A stretch of DNA of 64,000 nucleotides, taken from the NCBI GenBank assembly GCA_004154925.1, contig QJNS01000048.1, forward strand, positions 124,001 to 188,000, given 5' to 3'. A program made the translations under genes and the position numbers. Under the pieces are notes generated by a model. That model was not told where the DNA came from, ran no database searches, and worked only from the letters and a program-made list of their open reading frames with translations. Positions 28,561 to 39,841 of this stretch are shown piece by piece. Each line of letters begins with the position of its first letter. Positions within the stretch are counted from its first letter, which is position 1. The stretch is from Monosporascus cannonballus (Eukaryota; Ascomycota; Sordariomycetes; Xylariales).

Positions 28561-29550
28561 AAATTTAGTATAAAATTAATAACTTCGAAATTTTTATTTC
28601 AAAACGATATTAAAGAGTTAACGTTAAAATCGTTATATTTATAATTATAATAAAGCTTAGAAAAATATATGGATATACTAATGCTATGTTTTTATTAACA
28701 AAGGTAATATTAAGATAAAATTTATTTTACATCTCAACGACAAATAAAAAAAGTATTTAAAGTTCGAATATATAATTAGAAAGACCTAGGACCCTAAATA
28801 TAAAAATAAAATAAGTATCATATTACTTTAATCGATAAAATATAAGTACAAATCAAATGCTTAAAAGAATAAAACGCATCATTATTATCATTAAAATAGA
28901 AATTAGGTAACTACATAACGCTTTAAAATAAAAATTCTAAAAATCAAAAGCATAAAGCAATATATTATTCAAATATTATCGTTAATAATAATTTTCAACA
29001 GAATATTAATTATAAAGTTATTAAAATATAACGAACAGAATTATCAAATAATTTCAAAAAGGTTTATTTACGAAACTTTACATTTTTATAGTTTTAATAA
29101 AAATGAATTAGGTGTTATTAAAAGAAAATCTAGAAAATCGGTTATATAAGAGAATAACAATAGTTTTTAAAACGAAACACGCATTTTTGAAATATTTAAT
29201 TCTATTAATAAACTTTACAGATATACAAAGTAATATTTGAACGAATAATAAATTATATTTTAAGAAGATACATTAATATTATTATTATACACTACCTCCA
29301 AAACATCTAAATTTATTCGAAAATAAGGAAGCATATATTAAATAGATTTATAATAGGCTTTATATTTTATACGATATTAAGTTATTAATTGATTCAAAAA
29401 AATGTTAAATTATAAAGAAAATATAATATCACTAAAATATAATATCTTTAAAATATATTATTATTTTAAAATACCTTCAAATAAATGTTAAGCAAATGGT
29501 TATTAGTACGTCATAATAAATATTAATTGTAATTAAAACAATATAATGTA

Positions 29551-31385
29551 ATCCGCAAGCGAAGCGCCCACACAAATGAAGCGCCCATTTTAACTACCCC
29601 ATTGCACATATTTAATTTCTTAATCGCCATACCATACTTAAATTAATTAAAATTATTCGCAATAATTTTTATCAAATGTATCTATTATTTCCTAATAAGT
29701 ACGCGCATTATATCCGGGCTTACTGCAAATGCCACAATACCGTTCCTTTCTTATAACCTTTTTGCAATAATTACCTTCCGCCATTATTTCCTGTATTAGT
29801 TCGCCATTACCCTTTTTCTCGGCCCGGAAAGCCTCCTTTTCATAAAAGGTAAATAATCCTCCTTTTTAAAGGCGTTTGTTTTTGGTCATCCGGCGATTAT
29901 TGAAAATATAATTAATTTCGCAAAAATAACCGGCCTTATTACGAAAAAATTAATTTTATACAATAAATAATTTATATTTTTAGCCAAATAATTTATTATT
30001 TCGATTATAATTATCGGCGAATTATCTTAATAATTTGTAGTTTTATTTTTTAAATAATTTAATTACGAAATTACTTTTTCGAAGGTTTTAGGTATTTTGC
30101 ATTCGAAGTAAAAAGGTAAAAATAAAAGGGAAATAGTCGGTATTCGAAAAGGTTATTGGATATTTAGTTGTAAAATAACATATTTAAAATTTAATAAAAT
30201 AAAGTTAATACCGTAAAAGCCGGCCTTAATATTTTTGAAGGTTATAAATGTTTTAAACGTTTTATAAAAGCCGATAAAAAAGTTTTCTTTAATAATATAT
30301 ATATTAGAACGCCTTATAAAATTTTCGATATAACGACCGTAAACCCGTTTTAACGAAAAAAATATGGTATTTTAAAAATTTAAAATTTATAAAAAAAATA
30401 AAAAGATATACAAAACGTAATAATATCGTATTCCTTATAATATTCTTCAAATTCTATCGAATAATAACTTTCGTAACCGTTAAAAATAAAAAAACGTTTA
30501 ATACTTTTTATACGTATTTTGGTATATTCGTCAAAATATTTAACCTAATTTAAACCTAAAGCGTTTATCGTTTAACCGTTATTACTTACGGTAATCATAT
30601 AATTGCGTAATATGGAATTATTACGGTATTAAAAAATAAGGTAATTTTTACCTATTACGATAATATACGGAAAAAGGCCTCAGCCTTAAGAATTAATAGC
30701 GTAAATAACCGTAACCTATTTTTTACTGCCTTATTAGGCTTACTTAAGCCTTTTACGCCATTCGGCGTTTGTAATTATTATGCCCAATATTATTATTAAC
30801 GTTATTAAGAAATTAGTTTCGTTAAAATTATATATATTCTTTTTCGAAATGCCGTATTTCGTAATTATATTACGTACAAATTCGAACTATTTGTGAAATA
30901 TTTTTAAATCCTTATACATAACCCTTTCGTAATCGATTTTTCGATTTAAACGCGTTTTCAGCTTATTTTGCCGTTTAGCGAAATTCGACGTCCAGTTAAC
31001 GCCGACGCGTTACGTATCGCGTTTACGTAAGAATATATTAGCTATATTTTTAACATTTTTAAGTCGGGAAGGAAACGTTGGCGAATCGAGATCCAAAATA
31101 TATATTATAATAATTTGCTTTTCGGAATCGGTTAGTTTTCGCGAATTGGGCGGGATATCGCGTCGTATAGGTTTACATTGGATTCGTTCGCAAAAAGTTG
31201 TTTTCGGGACAGTATATATAGTTGCAAGCTTCTGATAACCAATACGAGGGTTACGTCTTTTGGCCTAAACAGCAAAGTTTAAGCGCGTTTTTTTAAAAGC
31301 ACAAATATATTGTTATGGTGAAAAATATATAAGAAAAATAAGGTAATTGAAAAGTGAAATCTGGGTGGGCGCTTCGCTTATGAAT
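29551..31385 (-). mobile_element. Fot1/pogo-like DNA transposon (RIP-degraded)
   Basis: An 1835-bp element with terminal inverted repeats. The left end ATCCGCAAGCGAAGCGCCCA matches the reverse complement of the right end ATTCATAAGCGAAGCGCCCA. It is flanked on both sides by TA, the target duplication of the Tc1/mariner-pogo group. The length is close to Fusarium Fot1 (about 1.9 kb). Minus-strand translation gives a degraded transposase with the CENP-B-like helix-turn-helix region and the start of the DDE domain. The left terminus carries a second GAAGCGCCCA copy at 29578-29587, a subterminal repeat. It sits inside the RT/RNase H region of a family 2 Gypsy element and is itself RIP-mutated. Confidence 0.9.
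30000..31290 (-). pseudogene. Fot1/pogo-type transposase pseudogene
   Basis: Read on the minus strand from about 31290, the translation shows degraded but ordered family blocks. The first corresponds to 'LTSEKQLLLQYIFDLDSRxFPPRLxDVxxMAN' (LPDLKMLKI survives). The next corresponds to 'VGxNWTxNFxKRxxELKTRxxRKxDYxR', and a third to 'FELVRNxxxKYGI'. Further on, IKRFFIFNGYESYYSIEFEEYY matches the central DDE region ('LLIxDGHxSHxSxEFxxxC'), where the catalytic DGH is now NGY. FCISFYFF corresponds to the usual 'LCxPPHSSH' segment. Many stops are present and no intact frame exists, so it is inactive. In the intact family this enzyme cuts and pastes the element at TA sites. Confidence 0.82.
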
Positions 31386-32389
31386 TACGTTAAGGATTTT
31401 TTACATTTACTAATTAATATAAGAAGTTTATCTGAGATTTTAATACAATTGATATATTATTGATTATCCTAATTAAAAAAAAGAAATTAAAGAAAACTTA
31501 TAGATAAAGAAAGCATCACAGAATATCAAAAGGATACTTATTAATCAATTAATATTAATTATATGTAATCTAGTATATTTCGTTAAATTAAAACTCAATA
31601 TTTCGAATTCTGCGTTGAAGGGAATTATCTTATAATAAAATAATTAAAATAGATTACATTTTATCGTATATATTTCTTACGAATTAAAGGCAATTACATA
31701 TAATTTTATTACTTTATATATAGAACTTATAGTTATCGTTATAGCTTTTCGAAAATTACTGTATTTTTTAAGAACAACGTCAATTAAGTTAAATTTATAC
31801 CCAATATTACAGTTTTATCCGTTTTATTACGACTAAAAAATCACCATATACTAATTTAAAAACATAAAAAAATAGCGACTTTTACCGTTGTTAACATCTA
31901 TTAAAGAGGTTTAAAAACAGCAATACTAATATCTTAAATAAATAACGAAGTTTCTAAAAAAAAAGGTTGATTACAATTAGCCGTAGTATTTTCGATATTA
32001 CTCTAAAAGGTATTTGAGTTTATATTAAATTATAATAACTCGCGAAATATCATATATTATATATTAAAAAATAGAACTCGCAATATGGTATAAATATAGG
32101 TTATTATTAAATAAATTTAACATGCGATATATATAAATATTAAACACATAAATATCCATATATATATGAGGTTTTAGAATGATTCTAACCTATTTATTAT
32201 TTTTGAAAATAATATTAAAATTTAAATACTAAAATTATAACATAACTTTTATAATAAGACCAAGATGTTAAGATATAAGGTATATATAATTTATAACTAT
32301 TACCAATTTTAAATTACTTATATAATTTAATTATTTTATATTTTATTTTCTAAGTTTTTTAATGAAAAAACCTAATAACAAAAGTATAT

Positions 32390-32620
32390 TACAATAATAT
32401 TTTGGTTATCGTTGATAGATTCACGAAAATATCTTATTTCATATATTACTCAAAAAGCATTAATATCGAACAAATAACATATGTTTTGTTTAAAAATATA
32501 TTTCATGTTTAAAGTTTGCATTATAAAACTATTTGTAATAAGAAATTATATTTATTTTAAAGTTTTACTAAAATATTATAACATATATCTGTTTAAATAA
32601 TATATTTTTTAGCGTACTTG
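32390..32620 (+). pseudogene. Degraded Gypsy integrase core
   Basis: The plus frame reads LVIVDRFTKISYFIYYSK followed by INIEQITYVLFKNIFHV. This matches the first half of the Gypsy integrase catalytic core, where 'VDRxTKxxxFIP' contains the first catalytic Asp and is followed by the helix with '(A/E)xLAxLFxxxIFxxHGLP'. Downstream sequence is broken by stops. Confidence 0.72.
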
Positions 32621-33944
32621 AATCTTAAACTGACAAGTATTTAAAGTAATCAGGCTAGGAGTTGCAAATAAATCTAAAATATTATATTAAATACAAATAG
32701 AATAATTAGGTTAAAAAGTTACTATACGAATATTAAAACAATTTTAAGAAACGGAAAGTCTACTTTTATATTTGATATTTATCAAATTATATATAATAAA
32801 TCCAGTACTAGTTAAATAATATATATTTTAAAATTATTTAAATAGTTATATTAGAATATAAAACTAAAATGGAAAATTTTACCTGATTAAAGAAATAAGC
32901 TTGATACAGAAAATAGGAAAAAAAAAGCAGAATTTCAAAAACAATATTTATCTTCGTTACAAAAGAAATATTTATATTACAAAATCTAACTAAAGAGGCG
33001 ATTTTTAATATATTAATCTATTTAAAATCGTTAGAACAAATTTCCGAATATCATAGTTAATTAAACCTTTTTCGAAAAATCAAGTTTTATTTAGTTTTCT
33101 ATATTTTTTAGCTTAGATTAATAGCAAATACCTGCAATGTCTATACGGAATAAAAAGATATAAAAGCAAAAAATAATATTACGTACGAAATAAAAAAATC
33201 CCATTATAAGAAAAAAAAACCGGATTTACTTAATAAAATAAAAAAGTTATCAGGCTTTTAAAATTATATAAAAGCTCATCAAAACTTCAATAAAAACTTA
33301 ACGACTATTAAAAAGTTTTTACCAACAACGCCGAGATCACCAATAATAACACTGTAATTAAGGTTTTCGGAAATAGACCAATTAAAGTGGTTAACTGAAA
33401 GCGCAGTTATAACAATTTCGGCCTTCGTACGCTTTCGTTTTTTTAATTCGTTTATTAATTAAAATCTGCAATTATTAATTGTAACTTTTCCTTAGAAGAT
33501 TCTTCTAACGATATTAACCAAAGAAAAGGTTTATGGTTTAATCGATATTAAGTTATTTATGCGCGAGGTCTTTTTTTACCTTTTACTAAAATCGCAAAAA
33601 ACTTTCCCGATAACGGTTTGTTGCGATTTAAATAATCTTTTTTTCTCTTAATACGACGTAAAAAATAATTCGGAACACCTAAACCGTTATAGCGGCGATA
33701 GTTCTTATTATATTCATTATAGCATCGAATTCTTTTAATTATTTATCGTTTAGCATTATTTTTAAAATACGATATATACGTGATTATTTCAAAATTGAAT
33801 TTGACGATATATATATAAAAGATCTCTAAGCTTTCTTTAGTTAATGCAATTATAACGCTTATAATTAATAATGCGATTTGTTATAATAAAATAAAATTTC
33901 CTGAAATTCTTTTTAATGGTAAAAATATTAAGAAAAAAAGGTCG

Positions 33945-34314
33945 TATAACAACTCAAGCCAAAACAGGTTGTAGAAACGATCGTATTCATATAAGTAAGT
34001 TACGCAATTTGTATTTCTTTAGCATTAACACCAATGAAGATCTATATAAAATTAATCGCATTTAATAAAATTAAATCTATATTTATATTAAAATCTAATA
34101 AAACACCAATTAATTTATATAAAATATATATGTTTATTATTTTTATAATTTGGATAACAGTAATTTGTAATAATAATTCGTTACTTAAAACGCCGTTAAT
34201 ATTATGGCACCTAACCAATTACAGTATTTATAATTCAAAAACTTACGATACTTCTACCAATATAAACCAGTACAACTTAGGTTTAATAATTGGCTAAACC
34301 GCTTAGCTGTTACA
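33945..34314 (+). repeat. Family 2 LTR, 3' LTR of the 26272-34314 element
   Basis: 370 bp from TATAACAACTCAAG to GCTGTTACA. It is preceded by a purine tract (AAGAAAAAAAGG, 33930-33941) that fits a polypurine tract. The 87-codon plus-strand frame at 34034-34297 lies wholly inside this LTR and is not a gene. Confidence 0.85.
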
Positions 34315-34319
34315 CTTTT

Positions 34320-35884
34320 TAGTTCATTGCACTTTTATATTAATATATTTATAACCCTTTCATAATTTTATTATAATTTCCGGCAAAGACTATATCGAAA
34401 TGTATTATCTATTATTCTTTTAACATTAACGTTTCGAAATAAATAATATTTGGCTTAAAACTCTCGCTTTTATAATTAAAACTTTACATTTCGATATTTA
34501 TAACTGTACAAGATTTCAATCTACAAGTCTATAACAATTCAAATGCACTAATTATTAAATATAATATGATTTTTGCTAAAGGTTTCGTTATTTCTTATTA
34601 TAATATATTAATATATTCTATTTGAAACTGTTAAAATAAAGAGGTTATTAAAGGCTTTTATTGTGGTAATGAAATATTCTTTTAAGACTTTTTGCTAATT
34701 CTTTTAAATATCGTTATTTAACCTCTCTGTTACAGATAATTTGTTTGAATTTCTTTTCGACTTTACTAAACTGTTCTTATGGTTTTATATATAATGTGCC
34801 GAATTATTGAATTTAATCTTTTTATTAACGTATATATCCTTCGAATTATGATAAATATTTCTTTATGACAATAGTTTATATTATGTAATTAATTCATTTA
34901 ATTATTCTATGATGTTTTATTGTATTGAGTTAATTTTTTTCCTTTTATTTTCGCTTACAAATTAGAATCTTTAAATTAATAATGCTTTTCTTGTTGAGTT
35001 TATTCAAAACGTTGATTAAGAATAAATACTTATAATAATTCTTTAATAAAGCTCTTGACGATTTGCTGATTTAACTGCTTTACAAATTAATAATTATATT
35101 AATCGTATAAATAAAATATAATTTTCCAAGCCTATAATCTTTCTTAATTAATTTTATTCAATCTTTTTCTTATCCAATTCATTTTGTAAGATAATACTTC
35201 GACAATCTTGGTATTATTGTTTATTTACTTTATTGCTTCCAATTTGATTAAAACAACGAATATTTCTATAAATATATAACCATATTACGTTGATAAATAT
35301 ATTGTTTGAAACGGTATATATAAAATACTTTTTCCGTCCATAATATACGACGTGTATTTTGCTGTATTGATTCAGGTTTCTGACATAAATATTTTTTATT
35401 TATTTTTAACAAGTTTTTAACTTTTTCTATTTCTGGTCAAATATTTTATCGTAAGGAATTATATCCGTCTTGAGTTTAAATTATATCAATGTTTTGCTTA
35501 TTTTCGACCGACACTTTTCATTACCTTTAAATTGTTCTTTTCTGAAACTAAAAGTTTAATTTCTTTATCGTCGAAGTTTCTTACAGTTATTTCGGTAATA
35601 TCCGATTTTGCTATAGTTATAATAATTCATTTAGCTTTTATCTTTGCGGTAAACCGTCTCGAATTTTATGAATCCTAGCGCCGTAATATATAAAATAACG
35701 ATTACGTTTCGTCTTTTCCTTTAATTAACTCGATATTTCAGTTATTTTATAATATAATTTCGGGTATTATATAGTATTTATTTTATTTATTATCTATTTC
35801 ACTAATTTTCGAAATATATATATTTAATTATTTCTTTTTTACGTCATGTTTTAATTGATAAGTAAATATATTAATGAAATTATT
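34320..35884 (-). pseudogene. Gag-protease remnant of the outer family 2 element
   Basis: It aligns in the same orientation with the internal region of the neighbouring minus-strand element. For example, 34500-34660 matches 47515-47680 and 35290-35420 matches 48290-48440. It therefore represents the same gag-protease portion of a second copy, continuing the pol segment on the far side of the 26272-34314 insertion. It stops abruptly at the LTR at 35890, where the next element inserted. No open frame is present. Confidence 0.62.
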
Positions 35885-35889
35885 ATTTT

Positions 35890-36276
35890 TGTAACGGCTA
35901 GGCAGTTTAACCAATTATTAAACCTTAGTCGTACGGGTATATGTTGGCAGAAATATCGTAGCATTCTAAGTAATAAATATAGTAACGTATTGCGTTTCTT
36001 AATACCAAAGGTGCCGGAGTTATATCGCAAACAATTGGTATTAATAAGTATTATAAATTGATATTAAATAAATTATGGTAATAAACGTATCTTATATCTT
36101 GATTTTTTTTATTATTCGCTTGTGCTTAATAATGCTTTATTAAGCGGTTTCTTAATACTGCTTAATAATACTTAGTTGCGATTTACTGAACGTTAATTAC
36201 GTAATTTAAGCTGACGTAATTTTTTATAGTTTTTGCCCGATCGTTTCCATAGGCCCAACTTGGTTAGGTCGTAACA
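35890..36276 (-). repeat. Family 2 LTR, left (3') LTR of the 35890-50293 element
   Basis: 387 bp beginning TGTAACGGCTAGG and ending GTCGTAACA. The outer parts match all family 2 LTRs. The middle (about 36090-36220) matches 49945-50080 but not the LTRs of the plus-strand copies or the solo LTR. Confidence 0.88.
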
Positions 36277-39269
36277 CGATTTCCTTTTTCCCACACTTTT
36301 ACTTTTAAGATTATCTTTTGTCCTGGTAAATAATCTTTTCTCCTAATATATCTTTTCGCGTTGTTAAAAATCGTGGACAGGTTTCTTCGTCTACCGTATA
36401 TCGCAAAATCCTGTTTCTTATTTTTGACGCATTTAAATTTGAAGTTATGCCGTACTTTTTGTATTTTTAAATGTCTAGAAATGCGAAATAATAAAAAACG
36501 TTTCCAAATAAAAGATATACACTAAGCGTAATTGCCTTTATAATAAAAACGGTATTTTTTTTATTTTTCTTAAAAAATATTCGTACCGAAAATTAATATT
36601 TAAAACGAGAAAAGGTATTTACAGAAAGCGTTTCTTGGATTTATAAAAACGTTATCAGCTAAAAATAAACGAGATTGTTATATTGTTAATCCGGTTTCGG
36701 AAACAAAAAACGTTTTTTCGCTTAAAAGGGATAAGATAATGCAATAAGCATTGCAGTTATTAAAGGAGTTGAAAAAATAAAAGCGTTAGGAACAGGTTAA
36801 TGCCAAAGCCTCCTTGGTTACCTTACGTTCCTCCGTAAATTCTGAATTATCCGGAATTAATTAGTCGTTCGAAAACATTAATTAAAGCACGTTTATTTCC
36901 GGTGGTTCCGCCGTTATTAATATAGGTTCTTTAGCAGGCGCTAGGGATTAATAAGATTTTTGGCGGGTTTTCAGGTATTTTCGGAATCCGGGCGCTTTTT
37001 TTACTTGATTACGTATTAGGTGAGTCCGTTGTGTTTTCGTATGTCGGAAATCTTTTTTACCTTTTATATCTGTTCGTTTTTTTTTATTTTCATATCGTTT
37101 TATCCCGTATGTACTTTAATTATTATCCACTGTTAATTCGAATAAGGAAATATAAAAAATCCAACAAAATTTAACCTTAGGTGGAAATTCTAATTGGTAG
37201 TTATTTTTTTAGATTTTCTTATCGATTTTGTTTGTATCGATATAGTTAAAGTCGAGTTTTTTGCTAAGTCGTTTTATCTGAATGTTTTTTATGTCTAAAA
37301 AGACTATTTCTCTTTTTTCGAAAATTAGTCCTTTTAACCTTTTCTAGTTACAGTTTTTACTTATTTAATTTCGTACGTATTACATTTTTGTTTTCATTTT
37401 TGATATAATTATCGCAGTTATTTTGACGTAAGGATTATTTTAATATTAATTAAACCGTTATCGCGTATTTCTTTGTAAATTTCTGAAATAAAACCGAAAT
37501 TTGCGTCGCAAGTATTAGTTTAATGCTTTCGTAATAATTGGTGTTATAGGTTAACTGGGTAACAAATAACTTGTGAACCCAGTTATTCTATTCGTAATTA
37601 ATATATTATCGAAAATAAATCTTTAAGATTTAATGCGTTCGTTCTGTTTATTTATCCGTTTAAAGTCTAAATAGACTGAATAATTTATAATTTAGGTCGA
37701 TTTAGATTATTAAATCTTGCCAAAATTTAGATGCAAATATTATTTATTTATTTAGAATAATTTCTCTTAATATTCAATATATCCTAAAAATATATTTGAA
37801 AAGGAAATATACTATTTGTTCGGCGTTCGCATCTTTATAATATGGTAAAAAATAAGAAAGCTTTTTGAATTGATTACAGATAACGAAAAGACTATCGTAA
37901 TATATTTCTATAGCTTAATTTTTTCATATTAGAGATTTGGTAATAAAGTCGAATATAACTAAATATTATTAACGTTTTATAATTTGTAATAGCTGTAATT
38001 TTTCGTATAGCTTATGTCGTCGAGCTTTTATTTTAGCGCAAACGAGGTGTTACTGGAATACTTTCTATATCGTTAATTCCATTTTAGGAAAGGAATATGT
38101 ACGTCGAAGCCGTTTTAAAGTTTTCTAAATCCCTATATATCGGTATAGCTGATATTCGTATATGTTTAGTAGTAAATAATTCTGGTATTCTTCTGGAACT
38201 TATTTTTATCCGTTTTTTGCTTTTCTGAAAAACCGTTTTTATACTGCTAGAGTTTCTGAGATATATTATTAAGTACCGCTCGAATTATTGCAATCTGTCG
38301 TAAACGTAAATGTGCTTTTGTGATAATATCAAAAATTATATGGCTAACCTTAACCAATTTTTTCTTAAGATCTGGTCGTTTGCTTAAAACGTTTGCTTTG
38401 TTATTCACTAAGACTTTTTTGTGAATAATAATGAAATCGAAGTTCGCTAATATTTTCGCATAACGAAGTTATTATCCGGTAAATTTCCTGGTCGTCATCA
38501 AACGGGTCAAATTTTGATAATTAGTATAAATCTTAACTTACTTCAAGATTCCTTTTAGGAAATATTTGAATTTTCGAAAAGCTATAATAATGGCCGTAAA
38601 TTCCTTATTTAAGATGCCTGAATTAAATTCGGTTCCTTTTAACTTGGATATAAAGAATATAATAAGGTACAGTTTATCTTAATTATTTCGTTATTCAATT
38701 ATTACGTTTAATACATAATCCGAAATATCGGTTCCTAATTTAACGGGGCGAAATAAATCGTACATAATCAGAACTAGTTCGCTGGTAATCGCATTTTTGA
38801 TATTTTAAAACGCTTTTTCTATTTTAGGCGTTTATCTGAACTTTTTTTTTCGTACGATTTATTAAGGGTATACTTATTTTGCTAAAATTTCGAATAAACT
38901 TTTTGTAATAATTAGCGAATTTCAGGAATGCTTATACCTTTGTAAGTATCGTTAACGTCTGTTATTCTATAATTGCAGCGATTTTCTTTGAATTTATCTT
39001 AACTTGTTCTAGGGCAATAATATGTTCTAAATATTCTATTCTTTGTGCGTAAAACTAACTCTATTTTACGTTAATATATAACTTTACGTTTTATAAAGTT
39101 TAAAAAGTTTTATGACCGTATTTTATATATGCTTTTTCTATTTTTGCAAAGATAAAAATATAATCGAAGTAATAAATAACAAAAATATTAAGATATTCTT
39201 GTAATACATAACTAAGTATTGGTTACAAAATTATTAATATGTTCGTAAATCTTATTAATGTAAGAAAGT

Positions 39270-39635
39270 ATTAAAATAATCCGTATTTCGTCCTGCAAGT
39301 TATTTTTTATTCGTATCCTTTTTTGATTTTAATAAGGTTATATCCATTTTTAAGATCGAATATTATGATATATTAGGTTCCGTAAAGTCGGTTTTTTATT
39401 TCTATAAGTAGGCGTAATAATATTCGATTTTTAAAATTCATATCGTTTAAGTATCGATAGTCAACCATAAATCGCAATTTTCCGTTCTTTTTGGATACGA
39501 AAAACATTAGATATCATGCTGGTAATTTCGAAGGTTAAATCCATCTCTTTTATAACCGATTTTCCATATATTTTCAAACAACGGTTAATTTGTTTCAGCT
39601 AAAGTTATAAATATGGTAAAACTTCGTCGAAAATC
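39270..39635 (-). pseudogene. Degraded Gypsy reverse transcriptase, interrupted by family 1 insertion
   Basis: The minus-strand translation contains, in order, blocks corresponding to 'LRFCVDYRxLNxxTxKNRxPLPLI', 'FTxFDLKxGYNLIRIKxGxEWKTAFRTKYGLFEY' and the following palm region. Short intact pieces such as NGYNLIKIKKGYE can be inferred across frames. Stops break each one. At 39635 it is cut by the family 1 element with duplication of AAATC, and the rest of pol resumes at 46981. Confidence 0.75.
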
Positions 39636-39841
39636 TGTAAGATAATGGATAACTATAAGCTTGGTAAGGTAATCTCCGACCAGTCGTAAAGCAAATTCCA
39701 AGAAATAAATGTATTAGGTTACTTCCATTTGGCGCTTCGTATTAACTGCCAGATAATAGATTTATATTAATAAATCGGTCGGCAATTAATCGGTAATTAA
39801 TCGGTTATTAGCTTTATCCTTATAGGAGCTATATCTTCATA
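39636..39841 (-). repeat. Family 1 LTR, copy C left (3') LTR
   Basis: 206 bp beginning TGTAAGATAATGG. Immediately inside is a minus-strand purine run (AAAAAAAGG, 39848-39856) fitting a polypurine tract. Confidence 0.9.

Larger units (their letters stand above)
26272..34314 (+). mobile_element. Family 2 Gypsy retrotransposon, plus strand, carrying a Fot1-like insertion
   Basis: Bounded by ~370-bp LTRs at about 26272-26641 and 33945-34314, with the likely target duplication CTTTT at 26267-26271 and 34315-34319. Excluding the DNA transposon at 29551-31385 it is about 6.2 kb, shorter than the 6753-bp sister at 51180. In the plus frame, a protease segment is visible near 28420-28560, RT near 29100-29400 and integrase near 32390-32620 (IVDRFTKISYFIYY). 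The RT passes directly from ENRLYKR to a segment corresponding to 'WKTAFRTxYGLFEYLVMP', so about 170 bp of the finger domain has been deleted. All frames contain stops. Confidence 0.85.

Noticed and set aside
34034..34297. 87-codon plus-strand open frame.
   Set aside because: It lies entirely inside a family 2 LTR and has no counterpart kept open in the sister LTRs.
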